Shown here: positions 20,869 to 29,473 of the stretch, one piece after another
Position numbering within the stretch: position 1 is the first letter of the stretch
Layout of the letters: the number at the start of each line of letters is the position of its first letter
Origin: Nostocales cyanobacterium HT-58-2
Lineage (GTDB): Bacteria; Cyanobacteriota; Cyanobacteriia; Cyanobacteriales; Nostocaceae
Length of the DNA stretch: 64,000 nt
Direction: 5' to 3'
Assembly (NCBI GenBank): GCA_002163975.1
Contig: CP019636.1
Span: forward strand, 7,381,501-7,445,500
Position numbers and translations under genes: made by a program
Notes under the pieces: model-generated
The model's input: the letters and a program-made list of their open reading frames with translations, nothing else
What the model was told of the DNA's origin: nothing
The model's database searches: none

Positions 20869-21162
20869 ATGTCATTAGAGCAAGTAAATGCTTTTTATGA
20901 GGTTTTGATTTCGGAGCAAGTCATTTATGAGCAGTACTATAACAAGTGCTGCGTTAGAGGCTTATTTGGTATTTGGGACTGGGACAAAACTAAGATTGTT
21001 GATTTTGCTTCTACTCTTGGCTATAGATTTACTGAAAGTGACTTAGATGAAGTCTGGTTTGGCGGCGAGGTAAGCATTTCTGAAAGTCCACTAGATTTAC
21101 CTAAGTACCAAACTTTTTCTAGTATTAATTATCATATGGCAAAGTCAAAATATGCCGTTTGA
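20869..21162 (+). CDS. Nif11-like leader-peptide family protein
   Basis: A 97-residue protein. The first 65 or so residues match the Nif11 domain: MSLEQVNAFYEVLISEQVIY, then CCVRGLFGIWDWDKTKIVDF and LGYRFTESDLDEVWF. Nif11-like domains serve as leader peptides of ribosomal natural products in some cyanobacteria, and as proteins of unknown role near nitrogen-fixation genes. Here the domain is followed by GG and a 31-residue Cys-free, Ser/Tyr/Lys-containing tail. No modifying enzyme or exporter lies nearby. GGGGAG five bases ahead of the ATG is a strong ribosome-binding site. Confidence 0.8.
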   Translation: MSLEQVNAFYEVLISEQVIYEQYYNKCCVRGLFGIWDWDKTKIVDFASTLGYRFTESDLDEVWFGGEVSISESPLDLPKYQTFSSINYHMAKSKYAV

Positions 21163-21625
21163 GGGAGTTCCCCTGTAGGCTTTTAGAAATTCGTTAGCTT
21201 ACTGTCTCTTGTCTAGTGAAATCTGTCAGAAAAAATTTTGCTCCAAACTCTCCACACTAGTCCTGAGTGCCAAGTGCTGAGGAGTCACTCGCTTCGCTCA
21301 AATTCAAAATTCAAAATGCAAAATTCAAAAAAAAGAATTTTAATGCGTGAATTTTGAACTTTGAATGTTTGAGCAGCGAGTAGTGATTGATCAGACCAGT
21401 ACCGCAGTTTCTTACAGAGGGAAAACACCACTTGCTATTTTTACCTGAAGGGCGAACGCCGTTCGCGCAGCGTTCCGCAGGAAAGGCGGGCACTCCGTAC
21501 CATCGCGCACCGTATCCTAGGATTTACCCTTAAGGGCTTTAATGAGCAGGATAAAGGAAATTTGAAAAAAGTAACTTAGGACTTATCTATCAGAATTCTC
21601 AACTCAAGACTCAGCACTCATAAAC
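21163..21625. other. Gap with short tandem and GC-rich repeats
   Basis: A tract of AAATTCA-type units runs from about 21299 to 21330 and reappears inverted (TGAATTTTGAAC) to 21365. A GC-rich palindromic module (GGCGAACGCCGTTCGCGCAGCG) overlaps 21448-21500. No gene was seen. Confidence 0.5.
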
Positions 21626-22201
21626 CTAAAATGATGACCCTGCTTGCTTCAAAAACTCCTTTTCTTCTGGAGTTGAGACTCTTCCCAAAATTTCATTGCG
21701 ATGAGGAAAGCGCCCAAAACGCTGAATCACTTGCATATGACGAATTGCGTAATCAATGCAACTAGCGCTATCGGGGTCATCGCTTAATTGCTGAAATAGC
21801 CGCACTGCTTGACGTTGATGTTCCAGGTTTTCACTGTGTTCAAAAGGAAGGTAAATAAACCAGCGTTGTACGGGTAGTAACTTCTGATCATATTTTTGAC
21901 TAACAGCGTGTTGGGCTGTTGAGAGTGCTTCCCAGTCAGTAGCAAAGGCTTCGGGAGTATCGCGAAACATATTGCGAGGAAACTGATCTAATAGCAGAAT
22001 CAACGCCAGACAACTTTCAGGAGAATTCATCCAGTCGTCTAAATATCCTGCTGCCGCCTTTTGGTAATCTGTTAGAAACCGGATTTGCAGTTCTTCGTCA
22101 AACTCCGGTTTTTTATGAAACCAGAAAGACTTTGGTTTGCCGTAGTCTGGATCATTGGGACTGCCAAACCAAAAGTCCAAAATTGCTTGTGCCTGTGACA
22201 T
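21626..22201 (-). CDS. DUF924-family protein
   Basis: A 191-residue soluble protein: AQAILDFWFGSPNDPDYGKP at the N-terminus, then LILLLDQFPRNMFRDTPEAF, RWFIYLPFEHSENLEHQRQA and a C-terminal FGRFPHRNEILGR. These are the conserved blocks of the DUF924 family, an all-alpha TPR-like fold found from bacteria to plants, without known function. Length is normal. It lies 5 bp after the SRPBCC gene on the same strand, so the two are probably co-transcribed. Confidence 0.88.
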   Translation of the reverse strand: MSQAQAILDFWFGSPNDPDYGKPKSFWFHKKPEFDEELQIRFLTDYQKAAAGYLDDWMNSPESCLALILLLDQFPRNMFRDTPEAFATDWEALSTAQHAVSQKYDQKLLPVQRWFIYLPFEHSENLEHQRQAVRLFQQLSDDPDSASCIDYAIRHMQVIQRFGRFPHRNEILGRVSTPEEKEFLKQAGSSF

Positions 22202-22206
22202 GACTT

Positions 22207-22764
22207 TTACTGACCCTTACAGAGAACTTGTCGCATTTTACGCATATTCGCAGGCAATTCAAAGTTCATGGCTTGTTGAATGAAAATTGATGGAATTGGA
22301 ATAGTAGGGGTTGCTTGCACAGCATAACTTAGTAACGTCCCATTGGCACAATCTTTTAGTTCTAAGCTGGCTGTAAAATCGTGAAAGCTCCCTTTTTCCA
22401 ACCTAAACTGTATGTGCTGCCCAAGCTCTTCTGCAACATGAAGGTAAATTTCTACTTGAGCGGTGAAAAAGAAAAAGGCTTTTTGTGCTGCTTGATAAAG
22501 ACGTTTGACTTCCCCACGCTGCACAACTTCGCTTTTAGTCACATCAGGAAAAAATTGCACCCAACGCGGGTAATCTGTTATCTGCTGCCAAACCTGCGAT
22601 CGCACCAAGGGCAAATACATCCAGGCGGTAACAGCACCACCCCAAGCTGTATGCGATCGCGTTTGCACCAGAATTTCACCCTGCATTAGCAATCTTTGTT
22701 GGTCCTGACTCCAAGGCATATCTGAACCTGTGGGAACCGAGTCTGAGATAAAGGACGCAGACAT
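22207..22764 (-). CDS. SRPBCC (START/cyclase-like) protein
   Basis: A 185-residue product with the hydrophobic-pocket START-like fold: LPLVRSQVWQQITDYPRWVQ, FFPDVTKSEVVQRGEVKRLY and a C-terminal amphipathic helix near PSIFIQQAMNFELPANMRK. Such cyanobacterial proteins are usually annotated as polyketide cyclase/dehydrase or coenzyme Q-binding (COQ10-like). The ligand is unknown. The ATG at 22764 (MSASFISDSV) lies 14 bases after GAGGAG; a GTG at 22779 that overlaps this site would add five residues. Followed at 5 bp by the DUF924 gene. Confidence 0.82.
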   Translation of the reverse strand: MSASFISDSVPTGSDMPWSQDQQRLLMQGEILVQTRSHTAWGGAVTAWMYLPLVRSQVWQQITDYPRWVQFFPDVTKSEVVQRGEVKRLYQAAQKAFFFFTAQVEIYLHVAEELGQHIQFRLEKGSFHDFTASLELKDCANGTLLSYAVQATPTIPIPSIFIQQAMNFELPANMRKMRQVLCKGQ

Positions 22765-23188
22765 AATATTTTTAGTCACTCCTCAACACATTCACAAAAG
22801 GGGGTTTAAGCTAGTGAATATCTAATTTGATTGAGTCTAACTCACTAATTCTAGTTCCACTACTATAGGTGCATTTTCCGGAAATACTATTTCTCTAGTG
22901 CTTATCACCGAAACTTCACCAATAATATGTCATATTTATCTCTAATTTTAAAGTATTAAAGTCTTCAATAGCTTATAATATAGAGTCTCATCCTTGCTGT
23001 GTGTTTATGTCCTCACGATAGACCCAATTATGGACATTTACCTGACAAGGGTTTAAGCTTGTTAAGTATAAACACTTATAAACAAACAATCACCTAAAAA
23101 TAGAAACCAATTTTTTACTATCAGATATTATGAATATGTTTCTTGCTACATATAGAATGCAATGACTATTGAGTTTGAGGGAAATTAA
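22765..23188. other. AT-rich gap between divergent genes
   Basis: Promoter space for the SRPBCC-DUF924 pair and the small membrane protein. A partial repeat GTTTAAGC...GTATAAACACTTATAAAC occurs near 23050-23085. No gene was seen. Confidence 0.4.
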
Positions 23189-23383
23189 GTGACTTCCTCC
23201 AAATTAAACCGCATATTAAACCAAGCTTTTGGGGTTTTTCTCGGTATTGCGATCGCATTATGGGTACTCAGAGGTTTTGCTATTCTCACTTTCATTCCAG
23301 GAGGAGTAATTTGGCTATTGCTCCTTGGCGCGATCGCTATACTTATTCTCAATTACGTGCAAAAGACTTGGTGGCGTTTCTAG
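23189..23383 (+). CDS. Small two-helix membrane protein
   Basis: A 64-residue protein with a GTG start placed five bases after GAGGGAA. It has two membrane helices: residues about 13-33 (AFGVFLGIAIALWVLRGFAI) and about 36-57 (PGGVIWLLLLGAIAILILNY), then a basic-aromatic tail KTWWRF. Short proteins of this kind are widely conserved in filamentous cyanobacteria as far as I recall. Function unknown. The two HIP1-type GCGATCGCA/GCGATCGCT sites inside the gene are typical of the genome. Confidence 0.7.
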   Translation: MTSSKLNRILNQAFGVFLGIAIALWVLRGFAILTFIPGGVIWLLLLGAIAILILNYVQKTWWRF

Positions 23384-23709
23384 AAGAAAAATCCAGACTT
23401 CGTAATTGAATTCTTAAATTAAATTTTCATAAAAAATACGAATATCAATTACGATTTCTTGTCAAAATATTGCAACTTCATTGATTCTTAGTTAATAAAA
23501 TAGAAGCTCTGTCTATAACTTTAGTAAGAGAACTATATAATGCATTTTCACGCATTAATGAGGGAAGAGTTAATTGAGGATAAACTTAAAAATTGAGAGC
23601 CTTGTCTATAGAGTTTCTAATCTTTAAATTAAAATAAAAAATTTACTTTTATCTTATCGCTCGATTAATTCAAACTTCTATCAATTCCTAAAAAAGAAAT
23701 GAAGTTGAT
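23384..23709. other. AT-rich leader region of the hybrid kinase gene
   Basis: No gene, RNA or strong hairpin was recognised. It presumably carries the promoter of the downstream kinase. Confidence 0.4.
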
Positions 23710-26700
23710 ATGGAAACAGATGTTCATGATATCAAAATTTTATTAGTTGACGAGAAATTAGAAAATCTAAATTTTTTATCTAACCTCTTTATTCGTCAAG
23801 GGTATAGAGTTAAAACGGTAACTTCCGGACAACAGGCGGTGAATGCAGCGCTTGCAGAACTTCCTGATTTAATTCTACTTGACATTCTCATGCCAGAGAT
23901 AAGTGATGATATAAATGGCTATGAAGTTTGTCAACAACTAAAAGCTGACTCAAAAAGTCGAGATATCCCGATAATTTTTATCAGTGTCAGAGACAAAATT
24001 TCTGAAAAAGTCAAAGCCTTGAAATTAGGGGCTGTTGACTATATTACTAAACCAGTGCAAGCAGAAGAAATTTTAGTCCGTGTCGAAAATCAAATCACAA
24101 TACAAAGGCTGCAAAAACAACTCAAACAGCAAAATGCAAGATTACAAAATGAAATTCAAGAACGCCAACAAGCAGAAGCAGCCTTAAAAGCATCTGAAAC
24201 AAATCACAAGAAAAGTGAAGAACGTTTGAACTTAGCAATAAAAGCTAGTAATTTGGGGTTATGGGACTGGAATCTCAAAACTGGTAAAATCTATCGCAAT
24301 TGTCTATGGACAAAAATACTGGGATACAAAGAACACGAAATTGCGGATACTCGATTAGCCTTCGAGCAGCTTGTTCATCCAGAAGATTTACCTATTGTCA
24401 ATCGGTCTTTGAATGACCATCTGCAAGGTGCTAACCCTGTTTATGAAATAGAATTTCGGATGCGTTCTAAATCTGGTGAGTGGAAGTGGATTCTATCTCA
24501 CGGTCAAGTTGTTGAACGCGATAATCAGGGCAAACCGTTGCGAATCACCGGAATACACAAAGACATTACCGAACGCAAACGCGCAGAAAAAGAACTGCGA
24601 TTAGCAAACGAACGTTTGCAACATCTGCTGTCTGATGGTCCTGCGATTATTTTTAGCGCTAAACCAACAGGTGAATATGAGACGACTTTTATAAGTGAGA
24701 ATGTCACGGCAATTCTTGGCTACACAGTGCGAGAATTTCAGGAAAACCCCAATTTTTGGGTAAGTCATATTCACCCAGAAGATAGGCAGCTTGTCTTTGC
24801 TGGAATACAGCAAGTCTTTAAGCAGGGATGTTACGCCCACGAATACCGCTTTTTGCATGCTGACGGTACCTACCACTGGCTTTACGATCAGCTCAGGTTG
24901 GTATGCGACGATGCTAATAACCCCATTGAATGTGTTGGTCATTCAACAGACATTACTGAACGCAAGCAGGCAGAACTTGCTTTGCGTGAAAGTGCAGAAC
25001 GGGAACGCGCCATAGCGCAAGTAATTCAAAGGATGCGCCAAACGCTAGACCTCGAGTCTATATTTGCTGCTACAACTCAAGAATTGCGGCAAGTCCTGAA
25101 TTGCGATCGCGTCGTTGTCTATCGTTTTCATCCTGACTGGAGTGGGGAATTTGTTGCCGAGTCCGTCGGTAGAGGATGGATTTCTGTCATAGAAGAACTT
25201 CAAAATGACTCTGATGTGACAAAGAACGCTGTAGGGAATGACCGTTGTGTTGTCCAAACCGTCAATAGTCAAGATAACCAGGTTTTGGACACTTATATGC
25301 AAGAAACACAAGGCGGCGTATACAGCCGTGGCACAAGTTTCTTGTGTGTTTCGGACATCCATAAAGCTGGATTTGACTCCTGTTACGTTAACCTATTAGA
25401 ACGTCTTCAAGCTAAAGCGTATATCACTGTCCCCATCTTCTGTGGGAATCAACTTTGGGGATTACTGGCAAGTTATCAAAACTCTGGTCCCCGCCAATGG
25501 AAAATAGGAGAAATCAATATCGCAGTGCAAATCGGTAATCAACTAGGTGTTGCATTACAGCAGGCAGAATTATTAGCACAGACGCAACAGCAATCAAAAG
25601 CACTGCAACAAGCTGTAACAGCGGCTGATGCTGCTAACCGCGCCAAAAGTGAATTTCTTGCCAATATGAGCCATGAATTGCGAACTCCACTCAACGCCAT
25701 CCTTGGCTTTACCCAACTGATGAGTCATGACCAGAAACTATTAGCTGAACATCAGGAAAATTTAGGAATTATCAATCGTGCGGGAGAGCATTTGCTCAAT
25801 TTAATCAACGACATCTTGGAAATGTCCAAAATCGAAGCAGGTAGGACAACATTAGATGTCAGCAGTGTTGACCTCATTCGCTTACTCAATAACCTCAAAG
25901 AAATGTTGCGTTTCCGCGCCACATCTAAAGGTTTACAACTCGTGTTTGAATATGCATCTGACCTTCCCCAGTACATACAAACTGACGCGAGTAAACTACG
26001 TCAAGTCTTGCTCAACTTATTAGGAAATGCGATCAAGTTTACCGAGCGTGGTGTCGTGACTCTCCGTGTTGCAGTCACAAATGGAGAAGTTCTTTCTCCT
26101 CCTACGCCCTACACTCTTCAGTTTGAGGTACAAGACACAGGTCCGGGAATTAGTCAAGAAGAAATTGAAAATTTGTTTGAGGCGTTCAAGCAAACTGAAA
26201 CTGGGAGAAATTCGCAACAAGGAACAGGACTGGGTTTGGCTATTTGCCGCAAGTATGTGCAACTGATGGGTGGTGAGATTAGTGTTCGCAGCACTGTGGG
26301 CGTAGGTAGTACATTTACATTTGATATTGAGATTGCAGCTGCTGACAAAGACGAACTTCCTTCCAACTCAGTTTCACATCAAATCATTGGTTTAGCACCA
26401 AATCAACTGGAGTATCGCATCCTAGTTGTTGATGATTCCAGAGAAAGCCGTTTACTGCTGGTGAAATTACTAACAGCGATCGGTTTTTCTGTACAGGAAG
26501 CAGCAAATGGGACTCAAGCCATTTCACTGTGGGAGTCTTGGTGTCCACATCTGATTTTAATGGATATGCGGATGCCGATGATGGACGGCTATGAGGCGAC
26601 TAGACAGATTAAGGCAAGGGAGAGAGAAAGGATTGAAAAAGTGGGAGAAGTTGGGGGAGTCATTGCTTCCTTATCCTCACCTCTCCACACCATCATCATC

Positions 26701-27102
26701 GCCCTGACAGCTAGTGCTTTTGAGGAACAAAGAATGTTGATGATTGAAGCGGGTTGTGATGATTTTATTAATAAGCCATTTCGTGAGGAATTACTACTAG
26801 AAAAACTTAGCCAATATTTGGGCTTAAAGTATTTTTATAAAGAAAGCAATTATCGAGAAGGCGAAAGAAAAAAAACTTTAAATCAAAATTTAACATCAAA
26901 CGTTTTACTGCTTCAGTTATCTCAAATGTCACCAGAATGGTTAACACAATTAAACCACGCTGCTGCTCAAGGTAGTGATGATTTGATTTTCAATTTAATC
27001 CAGCAAATACCCTCACAATATACTCAACTAGAATCTGCTTTAACAGATTTAGCTCAAAATTTTCAGTTTGAAAAAATTATGGAGTTGGTCAGTCTTATTT
27101 GA
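23710..27102 (+). CDS. Hybrid sensor histidine kinase (REC-PAS-PAS-GAF-HisKA-HATPase-REC)
   Basis: A 1130-residue soluble sensor. Domains in order: receiver 8-128 (LILLDILMP, Asp58; KPVQ Lys114); coiled coil 130-175; PAS/PAC 172-290 and 300-420; GAF 440-620; HisKA 645-712 with SHELRTPLNAILGF (His655); HATPase 755-875 with NLLGNAIKF, DTGPGISQEE and GTGLGLAI; receiver 903-1037 with LMDMRMPMMDGYEA (Asp952); and a tail of about 90 residues. The GAF domain has DIHKAGFDSCYVNLLERLQA, with Cys558 at the place where cyanobacteriochromes attach bilin. The second receiver holds an extra segment of about 25 residues (969-993) encoded by purine-rich repeat DNA. No transmembrane helices. Target unknown. 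Confidence 0.93.
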   Translation: METDVHDIKILLVDEKLENLNFLSNLFIRQGYRVKTVTSGQQAVNAALAELPDLILLDILMPEISDDINGYEVCQQLKADSKSRDIPIIFISVRDKISEKVKALKLGAVDYITKPVQAEEILVRVENQITIQRLQKQLKQQNARLQNEIQERQQAEAALKASETNHKKSEERLNLAIKASNLGLWDWNLKTGKIYRNCLWTKILGYKEHEIADTRLAFEQLVHPEDLPIVNRSLNDHLQGANPVYEIEFRMRSKSGEWKWILSHGQVVERDNQGKPLRITGIHKDITERKRAEKELRLANERLQHLLSDGPAIIFSAKPTGEYETTFISENVTAILGYTVREFQENPNFWVSHIHPEDRQLVFAGIQQVFKQGCYAHEYRFLHADGTYHWLYDQLRLVCDDANNPIECVGHSTDITERKQAELALRESAERERAIAQVIQRMRQTLDLESIFAATTQELRQVLNCDRVVVYRFHPDWSGEFVAESVGRGWISVIEELQNDSDVTKNAVGNDRCVVQTVNSQDNQVLDTYMQETQGGVYSRGTSFLCVSDIHKAGFDSCYVNLLERLQAKAYITVPIFCGNQLWGLLASYQNSGPRQWKIGEINIAVQIGNQLGVALQQAELLAQTQQQSKALQQAVTAADAANRAKSEFLANMSHELRTPLNAILGFTQLMSHDQKLLAEHQENLGIINRAGEHLLNLINDILEMSKIEAGRTTLDVSSVDLIRLLNNLKEMLRFRATSKGLQLVFEYASDLPQYIQTDASKLRQVLLNLLGNAIKFTERGVVTLRVAVTNGEVLSPPTPYTLQFEVQDTGPGISQEEIENLFEAFKQTETGRNSQQGTGLGLAICRKYVQLMGGEISVRSTVGVGSTFTFDIEIAAADKDELPSNSVSHQIIGLAPNQLEYRILVVDDSRESRLLLVKLLTAIGFSVQEAANGTQAISLWESWCPHLILMDMRMPMMDGYEATRQIKARERERIEKVGEVGGVIASLSSPLHTIIIALTASAFEEQRMLMIEAGCDDFINKPFREELLLEKLSQYLGLKYFYKESNYREGERKKTLNQNLTSNVLLLQLSQMSPEWLTQLNHAAAQGSDDLIFNLIQQIPSQYTQLESALTDLAQNFQFEKIMELVSLI

Positions 27103-28966
27103 ATAGAATAAACCTTCCTAATAAAGTCATTGGTGCAGATGGGGCAATATTGGGGTCAAAGCCTCCTACTTGATTTGTTCGCAGCACCCACAAAGCCGCT
27201 CCATGGTGAAGAAAAATCTTTGCAATTTTATCTTGTGCTCTTCTTGGGAAGATGCTTCGCCAGGACGTCAACGCTCTTATGATAGTAGTGAGCATACTAA
27301 AATCTTCTCCTGTTCCTGACAAATTCTGCACATTTTTCTCCCAATCAGGTCGCACAATTCCTAAAGGAGTCAATTCCTTTTCTAAAGCATTACCTAAAGA
27401 AACTAATGCATTGAAATCCCTAACTTGTCGTGTTTCAGAATTACGCTGTATGTGAGCCAAACTTGTGGTATTTGAATTGACAAGTTTTTCTATCCGTTTA
27501 ATGGTGACGTAAAGCGCTTGGTTGGAATCTTGAACGCAAGAACTTGCAGGAGTTATGATTGAAGCCCCTGTTCCATCACCAACACGATAGCGCGCCATCA
27601 TCTCTGTTATTTCGCGGCTGAAAATCTTTAAGGGAGAGAACTTGACTCCGTCAAAATTATAGTCGGTGGTTATCGGTGGAAATTTTGTTAAGATATCGCA
27701 AACGGGGCGAGTTCCAAGTACTCCTTGCCATAAAGACCCCATGAAAGTTGCCCAGGTTTGTGCTCCTGCAATTACCCCATCTACATTATGAGTATAAACT
27801 TGATAGTAAATAATCTCAAAGCGTAATTCATGAGTAAAAAAGTCACGCACGACTTCTGCAACACCATAAGAAAAGTGACCAGGAGCAAAAAACTTGATGA
27901 ATGGGCTTTCGGCTTTTTTGCCACCGATCGCGCCATGTAAGTGAAGAACTAACGCTTTATCTCCTAAGCACCATTGAGATATTGCTTCTGCAGCTTCTGT
28001 ATCAGGTGCTAGCAATACGCGAGAAATTTTCCCTTTTTGGGCTTTAGTGCGTGCCCACATTTCCTTTTTAAGGTATTTCAAAACCTTTTTTGGTCGCGAA
28101 ATGACCTGTTGGGGTTGCAGTTGTAACAAAGCACGAGGTTCTAAAGCTTGTACAACAAAAGTTCCGGTAGCATCAGGAGCACCGTAGATGTACCAACCGT
28201 GAGAATTGAATGGGGATTTTTCAATATCGTGATTCGTGGAGCGAGAAATCCCTTGTCTGTCTTCTGGAACTTGAGGAATGCGAACAACTTCTTGAACGCC
28301 ATCAGAAAAAGATTGAGTGGCTTTATTGTAGTGACGGACTAGAAAAAAATCGCTCTTTGCTTCTGTTCTGGCTTCAATCGTCACTAAGCCAACAAAACGA
28401 CCTGTAACTTGTATGGGTTCGGTATTGATAATAAGTTCTGTTTCTAACTCAGAATGAGTCAAAACTATAGGGCGAAGAAGTTTAACGCAAACATCATCTA
28501 CTGGTCTTGCCCCTGCCAACGATTCTAAAGGGTCAACTTTGGGACATAAATTTAACCTAGTGGGATGAACATACCCTGTTTGTTGATTTTTCCTTGCTTT
28601 GTCTGTAAATTTTACATCATATGTGACCTGTTTCACATATTTTTGGACTTTTGGATCATGACTCCACTTGAGGTTGACTACCTTGCCAATAAGATTATGA
28701 TGTGCTGCTGAAGCATTTTGCACTTCAAATTGGACAAAAGGCTCTCTGTGCAGTTCCTTGACAGGCAATATTAAGCGACCACTCCATTCTGCAACAGGTC
28801 GATAAAGTTGGGGGTTAACCGTTTGATTGAGGGGATAATATTCAGAATGGAATAAAAGAGAACGGCTAAAAATTTCGTAGTTAGATGGTTGAGTAGCAGT
28901 AGCGCGAGAGAAAAATTGACGGGAAATGATATTGGCTGCTGTTGCTATTACAGTCAATAGGTTCAT
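27095..28966 (-). CDS. Large conserved protein of unknown function
   Basis: A 623-residue protein from the ATG at 28966; an in-frame TTG at 29023 would give 642. The N-terminus has a short hydrophobic stretch (NLLTVIATAANIISRQFF). The middle contains a beta-rich part (FVQFEVQNASAAHHNLIGKV, ITGRFVGLVTIEARTEAK-like strands) and the C-terminus reads FPRRAQDKIAKIFLHHGAAL, ending PMTLLGRFILFK. I recall cyanobacterial homologues labelled predicted Abi/CAAX proteases, but I cannot see the paired Glu/Arg and His motifs on membrane helices that this name would need, so I leave it as unknown. It overlaps the hybrid kinase 3' end by 8 bp, tail to tail. Confidence 0.6.
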   Translation of the reverse strand: MNLLTVIATAANIISRQFFSRATATQPSNYEIFSRSLLFHSEYYPLNQTVNPQLYRPVAEWSGRLILPVKELHREPFVQFEVQNASAAHHNLIGKVVNLKWSHDPKVQKYVKQVTYDVKFTDKARKNQQTGYVHPTRLNLCPKVDPLESLAGARPVDDVCVKLLRPIVLTHSELETELIINTEPIQVTGRFVGLVTIEARTEAKSDFFLVRHYNKATQSFSDGVQEVVRIPQVPEDRQGISRSTNHDIEKSPFNSHGWYIYGAPDATGTFVVQALEPRALLQLQPQQVISRPKKVLKYLKKEMWARTKAQKGKISRVLLAPDTEAAEAISQWCLGDKALVLHLHGAIGGKKAESPFIKFFAPGHFSYGVAEVVRDFFTHELRFEIIYYQVYTHNVDGVIAGAQTWATFMGSLWQGVLGTRPVCDILTKFPPITTDYNFDGVKFSPLKIFSREITEMMARYRVGDGTGASIITPASSCVQDSNQALYVTIKRIEKLVNSNTTSLAHIQRNSETRQVRDFNALVSLGNALEKELTPLGIVRPDWEKNVQNLSGTGEDFSMLTTIIRALTSWRSIFPRRAQDKIAKIFLHHGAALWVLRTNQVGGFDPNIAPSAPMTLLGRFILFK

Positions 28967-29055
28967 AACAAGTGGGTTAGTCAAGTAAGTAGCTTCATAT
29001 GATTTAAGTTCAATACCAACCAACTTGGTTTCGTGAACGCCCCCAGTCTCGTATC

Positions 29056-29217
29056 CTAGACTTGCACCTCGATAGCACCTTGCGCAGTTCCCTCCCAGAG
29101 CATTGTCTTTGTAGAGCGCGATCGCACTTCAACCTTTTGTCGCTGGCGAATCGCTTTTAAAACTTGCAATAACTGAATTATTTTGATTTTAGCTCCAACA
29201 GACCATACAAAACCCAA
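29056..29217 (-). pseudogene. Short coding-like remnant
   Basis: A 53-codon minus-strand frame ending at 29056. Its last part, LKAIRQRQKVEVRSRSTKTM then LWEGTAQGAIEVQV, looks protein-like in composition and codon use and contains a HIP1 site, but there is only a TTG to start it and no ribosome-binding site. It may be the tail of a lost gene. The remainder of the 28967-29473 gap is AT-rich and probably carries the acs promoter. Confidence 0.25.
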
Positions 29218-29473
29218 CTACCTCGCAAAAGCTTCTCTCCCATTTGCACTGATGTATTTCTTAATGATTCTCAGTAATCCCTTTGTGAGGTTGTTGTAAG
29301 CTGGTCATGGATTTATTTAGTGGATGGTCAAATAGATTTTTTAACCCCATTTTTTATAAAAGTATCATGAGTGACTTTGCAATTTGCGTATATTTTCACG
29401 AAAATCAAAATATTTTCTCGTAAATCTACGTACACAATAGTTTTCAGTTACATCGCCAATTACAACAATCATC

